DNA from: Lysobacterales bacterium
GTDB lineage: Bacteria > Pseudomonadota > Gammaproteobacteria > Xanthomonadales > Wenzhouxiangellaceae
DNA length: 64,000 nt
Direction of reading: 5' to 3'
Assembly (NCBI GenBank): GCA_002722315.1
Contig: PBLG01000046.1
Coordinates: forward strand, 186,001-250,000
Under the pieces are notes generated by a model. The model saw only the letters and a list, made by a program, of their open reading frames with translations, searched no databases and was not told where the DNA came from. Positions 7,773-16,469 of the stretch are shown here, piece by piece. A program made the position numbers and the translations under genes. Numbering within the stretch: the first letter of the stretch is position 1; every line of letters begins with the position of its first letter.

Positions 7773-9347
7773 TCAGCCCCGACCGCCGTCGGGCCCGTCG
7801 ATCATGCCGGTGACCCAGTCCGCGGCGCGGCGTGTCGAGTCGGGGGCGGCCGTGTCGACGATCAGCGCATCGGCCTGCTCGGACTCGTCCAGCGGCTCCA
7901 TCTTTTGTTGCTGATGCTCGAGGACTTCCAGGCCGGCCTCGGACGGATCGTCGCCCGCCTCGTCGCGCTGTTCGATGCGTTGTTCGAGAACGGCCTGGTC
8001 GGCGCGGCAGTGCACGATGGCGAACGGGACCTCGCATTCACTCGCCAGGTCGCGGAACAGCCTTCGCTGCCATTTCTCGAGGCAGGTCGCGTCGATGAGC
8101 GCCGGAATGCCCGCCCGAAGCAGGGGCTCGGCCAGTTCCACCATGTGGTGATAGGTGCGTTCGGTGGCCTCGGCCGAATACAGGTCGGCGCCGATGCCGG
8201 AATCACTGCTGTCTTCGGGATCGAGACCGTGAATCCGCTTGCGCTCGATGTCGGTCCGCATGCGCACCAGGCCGGCGCGCTCGACCAGTCGCCGCGCCAG
8301 CCAGGATTTGCCGCTGCCCGAGACGCCCATGGTGATGACGACGGCAGGGCGCCGCTCGCCGGAGATTCTTTCGGCCAGCGACAGGTAACCGTCGATCTCG
8401 GTCAGAACCCCGGCGCGGTCGGCATCGTCGTCGTCCAGCCGGAACGCGTTGACCTTGGCCCGCACCAGCGCACGGTAGACCATGTAGATTGGCAGCAGCT
8501 CGATGCCCTGGTAATCGCCGCTGCACGCAAGGTATTCGTCCAGCAGCAGCCATGCGTAGCCGGGCGCGCCGCGATCGCGCAGATCCATCACCGTGAAGGC
8601 CAGGTCGGAGACCACGTCGATCCAGCGCAGGTCCTCGCTGAACTCGATGCAGTCGAACAGGGTGGCGCGTCCGTCGATCAGCGCCACGTTGCCGAGATGC
8701 GCATCACCGTGGCATTCGCGGATCCATCCGTCCCGTCGCCGTCTCTCGATCAGCGGCCTGAGTTGCTCGAGGCGGCTTTCGGTCCACTTGCGCAATGCGT
8801 TCAGCTGTCTGGCGGTCGGCTCGCCGTCCAGCATTCTGCCCAGCACGCGAAAGTTGTCGTGCATCGGGTCGGCCACCGATGCGAAATTTCCGAAGTCCCG
8901 GTCCGGCGACGCGATGTCCGCGATGCGATGCAGCCGCGCGAGCCGTCGGCCGAGGTCGAGTACGTGATCGGCCTCCAGTCGGCCGTCGGCAAGCAGATGG
9001 TCGAAGCCGGCGTCGACGTCGAAGCGACGCATTCTGACCGCGTACTCGATCGGATCGCCGTCGCGCTCGAACGACGGCGATTCGGGGGCGCCGCAGATCG
9101 CCGGCGCGTCGAGGTAGATCGCCGGCGCGGTGCGGCGATTGAGGCGGATCTCCTCCTCGCAGTAGAACCGCCGCTTGTCCAGCGTGGAAAAATCCAGGAA
9201 CCCCAGGTCCAGCGGTTTCTTGATCTTGTAGACGAACTCGCCCGCCAGGAGCACCCACGAAATGTGCGTTTCAATGAGGTCGACATCGTCGACAGCGTGC
9301 GGGTAGGCGTCCGGGCGGCGGAGCGCATCGATCAGCCTGGTATGCAT
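7773..9347 (-). CDS. Aminoglycoside-phosphotransferase-like / P-loop ATPase fusion protein
   Basis: A 524-residue two-domain protein. The N-terminal half is a kinase-like domain of the APH type: FVYKIKKPLDLGFLDFST supplies the nucleotide-contacting lysine region, and ECHGDAHLGNV (about residue 213) is the catalytic loop. The C-terminal half is a zeta-toxin/AAA-like small-molecule kinase domain with a Walker A motif GVSGSGKS near residue 342. This domain pair is a recognised conserved family of unknown substrate (AAA family ATPase with APH-like N-terminus). It lies between the hyp and men clusters on the same strand, with 60 bases to menG. I cannot assign a substrate, and nothing points to antibiotic resistance. 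Confidence 0.8.
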   Translation of the reverse strand: MHTRLIDALRRPDAYPHAVDDVDLIETHISWVLLAGEFVYKIKKPLDLGFLDFSTLDKRRFYCEEEIRLNRRTAPAIYLDAPAICGAPESPSFERDGDPIEYAVRMRRFDVDAGFDHLLADGRLEADHVLDLGRRLARLHRIADIASPDRDFGNFASVADPMHDNFRVLGRMLDGEPTARQLNALRKWTESRLEQLRPLIERRRRDGWIRECHGDAHLGNVALIDGRATLFDCIEFSEDLRWIDVVSDLAFTVMDLRDRGAPGYAWLLLDEYLACSGDYQGIELLPIYMVYRALVRAKVNAFRLDDDDADRAGVLTEIDGYLSLAERISGERRPAVVITMGVSGSGKSWLARRLVERAGLVRMRTDIERKRIHGLDPEDSSDSGIGADLYSAEATERTYHHMVELAEPLLRAGIPALIDATCLEKWQRRLFRDLASECEVPFAIVHCRADQAVLEQRIEQRDEAGDDPSEAGLEVLEHQQQKMEPLDESEQADALIVDTAAPDSTRRAADWVTGMIDGPDGGRG

Positions 9348-9408
9348 GGTCGGCCCTGGTTCCGATTTCAGAGTGTCGCCGGCGAGCGTTCAGTCGCTCG
9401 CGCATCTC

Positions 9409-10122
9409 TCAGGATACCGCGGGATCAACCGGTTCTTTCCTGGTGCCGACGTAGATGTAGTTGACGCCCAGCGCGACCGGCTTGACCCGGATGTCGTCGA
9501 AATCGCCGTTGGCGCGCATCATGTCGACGAACTCCCGGCCGTAGGGGAAGCTGTCGGACGTTCGCTGCAGGTAGCGGTAGGCATCGCGGTCTCCTCCGGC
9601 CAGGCCGCCGATCAGCGGGATGATCAGTCGGTTGTATATGAAATAGAAAGGCTTTAGCAGCATGGGCGGCTGGCCGAATTCGAGCACCACCAGCCTCCCG
9701 CCGGGCTTGAGCACGCGATGCATGCTGCGAAGCGCCCGGTGGGGGTCGTCGACGTTGCGAATTCCGTAGGCGATCGAGACCACGTCGAAGCTTTCGTCGC
9801 CGAACTCCAGGTCCTGGCTGTCGGCCACCCGCCATTCGATGTCGGCGCTACGGTCGCGCGACTTTGCTTCTGCGAGCGAAAGCATGTCGGCGTTGAAGTC
9901 GGTGCCGACGACGCGTCCCCGGCCGTTCATCGCGTCGTGGAACAGCAGCGTCAGGTCGCCGGTGCCGGCGGCGCAGTCGAGCAGCGCATCGCCGGGACGG
10001 ATGCCGGACATCGCCACCGCGCGGCGGCGTACGCCCTGGTCGGTGCCGAACGACATCCAGCGGTTGGCGCGGTCGTAGCGCGTCGCGATGCGCGAGAACA
10101 TTGCGTGTACCTGCTTTGACAT
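9409..10122 (-). CDS. menG: Demethylmenaquinone methyltransferase (MenG/UbiE family)
   Basis: SAM-dependent C-methyltransferase for the last step of menaquinone synthesis; UbiE homologues can also methylate the ubiquinone precursor. The start at 10122 gives MSKQVHAMFSRIATRYDRAN, the conserved UbiE/MenG opening, and 237 residues. The SAM-binding motif LDCAAGTGDLT is near residue 48, and AYGIRNVDD and the LEFGQP family motifs follow. It is the last gene of the men block, 186 bases after menE. That gap holds an AT-richer CACAGATTACACAGATT stretch, so menG may have its own promoter. Proximity to men genes favours MenG, but dual UbiE activity is possible. Confidence 0.92.
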   Translation of the reverse strand: MSKQVHAMFSRIATRYDRANRWMSFGTDQGVRRRAVAMSGIRPGDALLDCAAGTGDLTLLFHDAMNGRGRVVGTDFNADMLSLAEAKSRDRSADIEWRVADSQDLEFGDESFDVVSIAYGIRNVDDPHRALRSMHRVLKPGGRLVVLEFGQPPMLLKPFYFIYNRLIIPLIGGLAGGDRDAYRYLQRTSDSFPYGREFVDMMRANGDFDDIRVKPVALGVNYIYVGTRKEPVDPAVS

Positions 10123-10308
10123 CTCGGTCCTTTTTGTGTGTCCCTGTTGCTGCCTGATCCTGAATTCAACCGCGCAGGGTCGTTCAGGGATTCCCTGCGC
10201 CATCCCGGTCTTGCGAAAACAATAAAATCCGGGTCCACAGATTACACAGATTTCTTGTCCGGTTTGCCGGCTTCGATTCGCGGAATCCCGTGTGCTCCGC
10301 GGCTTGTC
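10123..10308. other. menE-menG gap with short ACAGATT tandem motif
   Basis: A 186-base gap within the men block. It contains two copies of ACAGATT in the stretch CACAGATTACACAGATT (about 10236-10252), flanked by TCCGG elements. The rest shows no supported gene. Similar CACAGATT motifs occur as dispersed intergenic repeats in many bacterial genomes. It could carry the menG promoter, but no clear -35/-10 pair is visible on the minus strand. Confidence 0.35.
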
Positions 10309-11751
10309 CTATTCGAAGAGCGACCTGAGCGCCGGCGCCAGCGGCTTGCCGGCGCTGCTCCTGGGGATCCGCTCGACCACCCGCCAGCGCGCCGGACGTT
10401 CGGCCGGTGCAAGGTGCCGGCGCCACCACGCCTCCAGGGCCTCGTCCAGTCCGCTTCCGGGTTCCCGGGCGACCACGGCCGCGGCGACCCGCTGGCCCCA
10501 GCGCGGATCGTCGATGCCGACCACCGCGGCGTCGCGGATCAGCGGGCACTCGAGTAGGCGTCGGCAGACGGCGTCGAGGCCGACCTTGACGCCGCCGGAA
10601 ATGATCACGTCGTCCATGCGCCCGATGATCCGGACGGCGCCCCATCGGTCGACGATGCCCCGGTCGGCCGTGGTGAACCAACCTTCGACGTCCGGCCCGG
10701 GTGGGGTGCCTTCCAGGTATCCGGAAAACAGCATTGGCCCTCGAACCTGCAGGGCTCCGGACGGGTCGGCCCTGAGCTCGACGCCCGGCAGGGGCGGCAA
10801 GGGCACGGAAGGCTCGGCGTGGAAGTCCATTTCGGCGGCGGTTGCCGGGTCCGGCGTCGCCAGCTGCGAGCCCGCCTCGCTCATGCCCCAGGTCGGCAGC
10901 ACCGGCCAGCCGGCATTGCGGGCACGCTCGAGCAGCGCCGGGGCCGCAGGCGCTCCGCCGACGAATATTCCGCGCAGGCCGGGCGGCGGCCGATGGTCGC
11001 CGACCTCGAGGACCGCATCCAGCATGCGCGGCACCAGGGAAGTCAGCGTGATCCGGCATTTCGCGAGCTGCTCGATGAACCCGGCCGCATCGAAACGACG
11101 CATCAGCGAGACGCCGGCTCCAAGGATCACGCTGCGTATCAGGATGGCCAGCCCGCCGATGTGTTCCAGCGGCAGGCAGAGCATCCAGCGTTCGTCCGGC
11201 CTGGTGCCGATGCGCTCGGCTATTGCCGCGGTGCTGGCCGCGTGGTTCTTGACCGTCAGCGGCACGGCCTTCGGCGCGGCGCTGCTTCCCGAGGTCAGGA
11301 TGATGGTTGCGATTCGGGCGGGATCGTCGGGAGCCGGCGCGATCGGGGCGATGCCGGGGGCGATCGCTTGTGCGGCGTCGACGACGATCAGGTCCGCTCG
11401 TCCGCTCTGCGGCCCGGGCGGCATCGAATGCCAGGCCGGGTTCGAGGTAATCAGTGCGCGCGGCTGAAGGCCCGGCACAAGCGTCCTGGCGGCATTCGGG
11501 GATAGCGATGGCGCGACCGGAACGACCGTTGCGCCCAGCCACAGCAGCGCGTGCAGCCAGATGGCCGATTCGAGCGTTACCGGCGCCTCGAGCATGACCC
11601 GGTCGCCGGTCCCGAGACCAAGGCCGGCAAGCATTGCCGCATGCCGGGATGCGAGCCCGGCGAGTTCGGCGTAGTCCAGGCGATCCGCGCCCTGAACCAG
11701 CGCCAGTGCGTCCGGACGGCGTTTTGCCGCCGTTGCCAGCCAGCCCGTCAT
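10309..11751 (-). CDS. menE: o-Succinylbenzoate-CoA ligase MenE
   Basis: Acyl-CoA synthetase of the ANL superfamily that activates o-succinylbenzoate to OSB-CoA in the menaquinone pathway. It is 480 residues. The adenylation motif TSGSSAAPKAVPLT is near residue 154, WGMSEAGSQ forms the A5 region, and TADRG with GRMDDVIISGGVK provides the A7/A8 hinge; SSAGKPLAP near the end carries the catalytic lysine. Its start overlaps the menC stop by 4 bases (ATGA). The assignment rests on this overlap with menC and menD as well as the fold, since ANL ligases are hard to separate by sequence alone. Confidence 0.92.
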   Translation of the reverse strand: MTGWLATAAKRRPDALALVQGADRLDYAELAGLASRHAAMLAGLGLGTGDRVMLEAPVTLESAIWLHALLWLGATVVPVAPSLSPNAARTLVPGLQPRALITSNPAWHSMPPGPQSGRADLIVVDAAQAIAPGIAPIAPAPDDPARIATIILTSGSSAAPKAVPLTVKNHAASTAAIAERIGTRPDERWMLCLPLEHIGGLAILIRSVILGAGVSLMRRFDAAGFIEQLAKCRITLTSLVPRMLDAVLEVGDHRPPPGLRGIFVGGAPAAPALLERARNAGWPVLPTWGMSEAGSQLATPDPATAAEMDFHAEPSVPLPPLPGVELRADPSGALQVRGPMLFSGYLEGTPPGPDVEGWFTTADRGIVDRWGAVRIIGRMDDVIISGGVKVGLDAVCRRLLECPLIRDAAVVGIDDPRWGQRVAAAVVAREPGSGLDEALEAWWRRHLAPAERPARWRVVERIPRSSAGKPLAPALRSLFE

Positions 11752-12884
11752 GTCCGACCCGCGGTGCCGGGCTGGAAGCCTATGCCGGGCGTGCCGTCCA
11801 GAACCAGCTTGCCCCGCTGCAGCCGATCGGCTGTGGGGGCCAGGTCATCGGCCAGCCATTGGCCCGTTGCAAGACCGTGCGGCCCTGGCAATTCTGGCCA
11901 GGCTGCCGCCAGGTGGGCGATCGCCCGACGCCCGACAGCCGACTCCATAAGGTTGCTGATGATGACCTGGACCCCGTGTCGAAGCGCCAGTTCGAACATC
12001 CGGCCGGCGGGCAACAGGCCGCCGACGATGGACGGCTTGACCACGATCGCGCCGAGCCGGCCGGAGCGGATCAGCGCCCGGGCCTGCTCCAGGCCGGCGC
12101 AGCTTTCATCCGCAGCGATGCGTGGCCCGTTGCCGTCGTAGCGTTCCAGCAGCCCGGGCAGATCCTGGTCGACCACGGGCTGTTCTACCATCTCGACGCG
12201 ATCCCGCGGCAGCGATGACAGCATGAACAGCGCCTGTGCGGGTGTCCAGGCGCCGTTGGCGTCCAGCCGAAAGGTCAGGCGGGGGCATTGCTCGATGATT
12301 CGCCGAAGCCGGACAAGGTCGGCTTCGCAGTCGTCCAGGCCGACCTTCAGCTTGCAGTGCGTATGGCCTGCGTCACCGGCCTCGTGCAGGGCCCGTATGC
12401 AGGTCTCGGCGCCGTCGGCGCCCAGAGTGAACTGGACCGGGATTGCCTCCAGCGGGCGCGCACCGGGGGCGCGATTGGATCTTGCCAGGAAAAGCGCCGC
12501 GCCCAGCGGAAGTCCGGCGGCCCGGGCGAGGGCGTCGAGGATGGCCAGTTCGATGCCGAATCTGAGCACCGGCGAGGCGGTCAGCTGCGGCAGGTGTTGA
12601 TCGAGATTGGCGACCGAGCGCATGTCCATCGGGTACTCGATTTCCCGCGCCAGTTCCTGTATCCCGGGAAACGTTTCGCGGGTCCACCCGGACAGCGGAG
12701 CCGCTTCACCGAAGCCTGTCTGTATGCGGCCGTCCGCAAGCTGCAAGCCGGCGCGCAACACGATGGTTTCGCGCACCTCGAAGGTGCCGGTCGCAGTCTT
12801 GAGCGGCGCGGCCAGCCGCAGCCGGTGGCGGCTCAGGTCAAGATATTTCAGTGTTACCGGTTGCTGAAGAATGTTCGGGTTCAT
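11748..12884 (-). CDS. menC: o-Succinylbenzoate synthase MenC
   Basis: Enolase-superfamily dehydratase converting SHCHC to o-succinylbenzoate. It is 378 residues. The catalytic KLKVG (second lysine of the K-x-K motif), the metal ligands in RLDANGAW, EQPV and ADES, and the C-terminal KPSIVGG lysine are all present in order. It overlaps menD by 4 bases at its start and menE by 4 bases at its end, so the three genes are translationally coupled. The N-terminal capping region (residues 1-130) is longer than in the E. coli enzyme, as in many divergent MenC proteins. Confidence 0.93.
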   Translation of the reverse strand: MNPNILQQPVTLKYLDLSRHRLRLAAPLKTATGTFEVRETIVLRAGLQLADGRIQTGFGEAAPLSGWTRETFPGIQELAREIEYPMDMRSVANLDQHLPQLTASPVLRFGIELAILDALARAAGLPLGAALFLARSNRAPGARPLEAIPVQFTLGADGAETCIRALHEAGDAGHTHCKLKVGLDDCEADLVRLRRIIEQCPRLTFRLDANGAWTPAQALFMLSSLPRDRVEMVEQPVVDQDLPGLLERYDGNGPRIAADESCAGLEQARALIRSGRLGAIVVKPSIVGGLLPAGRMFELALRHGVQVIISNLMESAVGRRAIAHLAAAWPELPGPHGLATGQWLADDLAPTADRLQRGKLVLDGTPGIGFQPGTAGRT

Positions 12885-14770
12885 GTCTTCCGGCTGGGCG
12901 AGACCTGGTCCGGTCCGGCAGCTTCGTCGATCCGGCGGCGAACGTGGTCGACAAGTTCGCCCCTCAGTCGATGGTCCAGGCGCCGCGAGGTGGGAAACCT
13001 GATCAACTGCAGCCCGCCGGCGAAAATGCCGTCGGACACCAGGCGCTCGAAATCGGCCCAGTCGTTCGGTTCGAGTACGTCGATGGCGCGCGGGACGGCC
13101 CGGGCGACCGGGGTGGCGCCGCTGGTGGCGAAATGCTTTCGGTGAACCTCGCCGAAGCCGGCGCTGGGAAGGTACTCGAAAATCTCGCCGCCGTCATTGT
13201 CGACCACGATGACGATCAGATCCAGCCGCATTTCCAGCGCCAGCAAAAGCGCGGTGGCGTCGTGCCGGAGCGCCACGTCGCCTATGACCAGCGCCGTGGG
13301 CGAGGGCGTGTCCGGAGCGCCCCGTGCACGGCCCAGGGCAATGCCGCAGGCGGTCGATACCACGCCGTCGATGCCGTTGAGCCCGCGGTTGAAGTGGACA
13401 TCCAGGTCGCGGCTGTGGGCGCACATGAAGGTGTCCAGGTGGCGCACCAGCATGCTGCTGGAGAAATACAGCCCGCAGCCGTCCGGCAGCAGTGCGCCCA
13501 GCGCGTGCCACATCCGCGGCGCCGAGAATTCCGGTGATTCGGCGAGTCGGTTGTCAAGTGCCGCGACGGCACGGCGCTCGGCCTCGCGGTGCGCATGCAG
13601 CCACGCCCGCCTTGCACCGTCGGGCGGAACGACGCGTCGACGCGCCGCGTCGAACAGCGCCGCCGGGTCGGCTATCAGTTGTTCATGCACCACGTGTTCG
13701 GGATCCACCAGCGTCGACCCGGCGCTCACGGCAAGGTGCCGCGCGTCCCGACAATCGCCGAGCAGCTTTTGCATCGACCAGGTCAGCGGTGCGCTGCCGG
13801 TTCGAATCACGAGGTCGGGCATGCCTTCCCGCGCGTACAGGTCGCTACCGGCAATCAGGTCGCCGGCGCCGATGATGCCGGAACCGCGCTCTTTCCAGTG
13901 GCGAAGCCCGGAGGCCGGTTCGGCGAAAACGGGAATCGCTGCCTGCTCGGCAAGCGCCGACAACGCATGGCGGTAGCCGGTACCGGCCTGATCCGCTCCG
14001 GCGACAATGAGCGGGCGCCGCGAGCTATCCAGCGCCTCGGTGAGGCTGATGATCGCGCCCTCCTCGGGCAGGCCTTTCGGTGCCTGAATGCGCACCCAGG
14101 GCACACGGTCGGGGCGGCCGCCGACGACCGCAGCGGCATCTTTCATCGCCGACTCGGAGACATGGTCGGGGTGCCCGGCGACAACCTGGACCGGTTCCAG
14201 CGGCTTGCGAAACGGCATGTCGATGTGCACCGGGCCGGGCTGCGGAAATCGGCATCGGTGGAGCGCGCGACAGGCCAGTGATCGAAGGTAGGCGAGCTTG
14301 TGGGTCGCGGCTTCCGGTTGGGCGGTCTGGTGGTGCCAGCGCACGTGTTCGCCGTACATGCCGGCCTGCTTCATGACCTGCTGGGCACCGCATTCGTGGT
14401 CCTCGGGCGGCCTGTCGCCGGTCAGGACCAACAGCGGGATATTGTCCTGAGCGGCCTCGCATATGGCAGGAAAGTAATTGGCACCCGCGGTGCCGGAGGT
14501 GCAAAGCAGCGCCACTGGCCGACCGCTTGCGCGAGCCATGCCAAGGGCGAAGAAGGCTGCAGAGCGCTCGTCGATGATCGAATGATCGGTAATGTCCGGG
14601 TGCGCGGCAAACTGGAAGACCAGCGGGGCCGAACGCGAGCCGGGCGAGATGCACACGTCGCGCAAGCCGCAGCGGGCGAGCTCATCGACAAACACGCGCG
14701 CCCACAGCGTGTTGACGTTGGGGGAGGCAGGCCCGTCGATCGGACGATCGGGTGAAGAATCCGATTGCAT
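12881..14770 (-). CDS. menD: SEPHCHC synthase MenD
   Basis: Thiamin-diphosphate enzyme that adds the succinic semialdehyde unit from 2-oxoglutarate to isochorismate, the first committed menaquinone step. It is 629 residues, slightly longer than E. coli MenD. The ThDP-activating glutamate lies in DERSAAFFALGMA (about residue 69), followed by LCTSGTAGANYFPA. The C-terminal ThDP/Mg site has GDVALRHDATALL and the VDNDGGEIFEYLP motif typical of MenD. It starts 26 bases after menB. No isochorismate synthase (menF), menH or thioesterase gene is in the window. Confidence 0.96.
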   Translation of the reverse strand: MQSDSSPDRPIDGPASPNVNTLWARVFVDELARCGLRDVCISPGSRSAPLVFQFAAHPDITDHSIIDERSAAFFALGMARASGRPVALLCTSGTAGANYFPAICEAAQDNIPLLVLTGDRPPEDHECGAQQVMKQAGMYGEHVRWHHQTAQPEAATHKLAYLRSLACRALHRCRFPQPGPVHIDMPFRKPLEPVQVVAGHPDHVSESAMKDAAAVVGGRPDRVPWVRIQAPKGLPEEGAIISLTEALDSSRRPLIVAGADQAGTGYRHALSALAEQAAIPVFAEPASGLRHWKERGSGIIGAGDLIAGSDLYAREGMPDLVIRTGSAPLTWSMQKLLGDCRDARHLAVSAGSTLVDPEHVVHEQLIADPAALFDAARRRVVPPDGARRAWLHAHREAERRAVAALDNRLAESPEFSAPRMWHALGALLPDGCGLYFSSSMLVRHLDTFMCAHSRDLDVHFNRGLNGIDGVVSTACGIALGRARGAPDTPSPTALVIGDVALRHDATALLLALEMRLDLIVIVVDNDGGEIFEYLPSAGFGEVHRKHFATSGATPVARAVPRAIDVLEPNDWADFERLVSDGIFAGGLQLIRFPTSRRLDHRLRGELVDHVRRRIDEAAGPDQVSPSRKT

Positions 14771-14796
14771 TTGGCGGCCGCTCGTTATCGTCTCGG

Positions 14797-15699
14797 TCAG
14801 AAATGCCAGGGGAAGTCGGAAAAGTCCCGCGGGCGCTTCTCGACGAAAGACTCGCGCCCTTCGCGCGCCTCGGCGGTGGCATAGCCCAGGCGGGTGGCCT
14901 CGCCGGCAAACAGCTGCTGGCCCACCATGCCGTCGTCCGGCAGGTTGAAGGCGTACTTGAGCATGCGCATTGCGGTCGGGCTCTTGCTGTTGACGATCTC
15001 GGCCATCTCGATCGCTCTTTTTTCCAGGCTTGCGTGAGCCACGACCTCGTTGATCATGCCCATGGCCAAAGCTTCATCGGCGCTGTAGGACTTGCCCAGG
15101 AAGAACACCTCTCGCGCGCGCTTCTGCCCGATCTGGCGAGCGAGCAGGGCCGAGCCGAACCCGGCGTCGAAACTGGCTACATCCGGGTCGGTCTGTCGAA
15201 ACCGCGCGTGTTCGCTGCTGGCTATGGTCAGGTCGCAGACTACGTGCAGGCTGTGCCCGCCGCCCACCGCCCAGCCCGGCACGACCGCAATCACGACCTT
15301 GGGCATGAAGCGAATCAAACGCTGGACTTCGAGGATATGCAGCCGGCCGGTCATCTCCGGGTCGTCGTACTTGTAGCCGTCCGGGCCGCGCACCGCCTGG
15401 TCGCCGCCGGAGGAGAACGCCCAGCCGCCGTCCCTGGTCGACGGTCCGTTGCCGGTCAGCAGAACGCAGCCGACGTTGGTCTGACGGCGAGCGTGGTCCA
15501 GCGCGGCGTACAACTCGTCGACGGTCTGCGGCCTGAATGCGTTTCGGAGATCGGGGCGATTGAACGCGATACGCGCGATCTCTCGGCCGCGGTTGGCCCG
15601 GTCCTGCATCGTGTGATAGGTCACGTCGGCGCCGGTGAAGCCCTCGACGCGATTCCAGCATTCGGGATCGAACAGTTCGGAGACCGATTCCTGTTTCAT
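14797..15699 (-). CDS. menB: 1,4-Dihydroxy-2-naphthoyl-CoA synthase MenB
   Basis: Crotonase-fold enzyme that cyclises OSB-CoA to the naphthoquinone ring. The 300-residue length matches the longer MenB type. Signatures include RPDLRNAFRPQTVDEL near residue 49, the substrate-loop segment WAFSSGGDQ, VPGWAVGGGHSLHVVCDL, and the conserved C-terminus FVEKRPRDFSDFPWHF. It begins one base after the hemG stop codon, so hemG and menB must share a transcript. No alternative function is likely given this context. Confidence 0.96.
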   Translation of the reverse strand: MKQESVSELFDPECWNRVEGFTGADVTYHTMQDRANRGREIARIAFNRPDLRNAFRPQTVDELYAALDHARRQTNVGCVLLTGNGPSTRDGGWAFSSGGDQAVRGPDGYKYDDPEMTGRLHILEVQRLIRFMPKVVIAVVPGWAVGGGHSLHVVCDLTIASSEHARFRQTDPDVASFDAGFGSALLARQIGQKRAREVFFLGKSYSADEALAMGMINEVVAHASLEKRAIEMAEIVNSKSPTAMRMLKYAFNLPDDGMVGQQLFAGEATRLGYATAEAREGRESFVEKRPRDFSDFPWHF

Positions 15700-15700
15700 T

Positions 15701-16309
15701 TCAATTGCCTTGTTTGCCTGGCTGGTCGGGGTCGGCGGCGTCCGAGTTCTCGCTCTGGCGCGCCGACTCGTTCGATGAAGCGATCGCTTCGGCCATCCGC
15801 CGGGCGAATTCGTCGACCTGGTCCCAATCGGTGTATTCGATGACCGATTTGCCGTCTGTAGGCCCGTCGGTAATCTTCATGATCATCTGGATCATGATGC
15901 GATCGATGAAGCGGTAGCTCGGATAATCGAGCTTCCCGGCGATGATCTCGACATGCATTGGCCGGAAGGAAAGTCGTTCGAGAAACTTCCTCAGATACTT
16001 GTTGCCCTCCAGATTGCGCTTTTCGGGCTTGCGCGCGATCAGGTTGACCGAGAAGAACGCGTTGGGGACACGGTTGATCGCGTCACGGTTGCCGTCCAGG
16101 AAACGGGCCATGGCAGGATCGTGTTTGCCGTATCGCACGCTGGCGCCGGCAATGACGCCGTCGAAACCTGCGGGATCCAGGGCGCTCGCCGTGCCCACGT
16201 CGACGAGCGTGGTTTCCAGGCCGCTTGCGCGCAGGGTCTGCTGGATTCGCTCCGAGATCTTGCGCGTCTGGCCGTCGGTGGTCGCGTAGACAATCAGTGT
16301 GCTCGGCAT
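15701..16309 (-). CDS. hemG: Protoporphyrinogen IX dehydrogenase (quinone), HemG type
   Basis: Long-chain flavodoxin-fold enzyme that oxidises protoporphyrinogen IX and passes electrons to membrane quinone, chiefly menaquinone under anaerobiosis in E. coli. The start at 16309 gives MPSTLIVYATTDGQTRKI, the FMN-phosphate loop, and 202 residues; E. coli HemG is about 180. The family insert region has NAFFSVNLIARKPEKRN, and SFRPMHVEIIAGKLDYP follows. The C-terminus is extended by about 20 acidic/polar residues. It is the first gene of the hemG-menBDCEG unit, one base from menB, which directly ties this enzyme to its likely electron acceptor. Confidence 0.93.
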   Translation of the reverse strand: MPSTLIVYATTDGQTRKISERIQQTLRASGLETTLVDVGTASALDPAGFDGVIAGASVRYGKHDPAMARFLDGNRDAINRVPNAFFSVNLIARKPEKRNLEGNKYLRKFLERLSFRPMHVEIIAGKLDYPSYRFIDRIMIQMIMKITDGPTDGKSVIEYTDWDQVDEFARRMAEAIASSNESARQSENSDAADPDQPGKQGN

Positions 16310-16427
16310 ACCGGCTTCCGATGCAGTTGCAGGCGAAGAACATCCGGAATGGTACAGGAACGCGATGGGTGCAAACGGGGTTTCAGCGGGGCGCGGTGAG
16401 GTTGAAGGGGAGTTTCGGCGGCAAGCC

Positions 16428-16441
16428 TTGATCGGGGTCAA
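16428..16441 (-). promoter_or_regulatory. FNR/ANR-like box upstream of hemG-men operon
   Basis: The minus strand reads TTGACCCCGATCAA, 9 of 10 matches to the FNR/ANR half-sites TTGAT-N4-ATCAA, 119 bases upstream of hemG. No good -10 lies at the class II distance. A TACCAT element at 16354-16349 would put the box near -92.5, one of the positions from which FNR can act as a class I activator. The hexamer is weak, so the promoter architecture is uncertain even though the box itself is good. Confidence 0.45.
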
Positions 16442-16469
16442 GTCCCCGGCGATTTTCGCTCGTGCCGAG

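Noticed and set aside
7773-9347. Aminoglycoside resistance gene
   Set aside because: The APH-like domain belongs to a broad kinase fold and is fused to a P-loop ATPase; this two-domain family is not a known resistance determinant.
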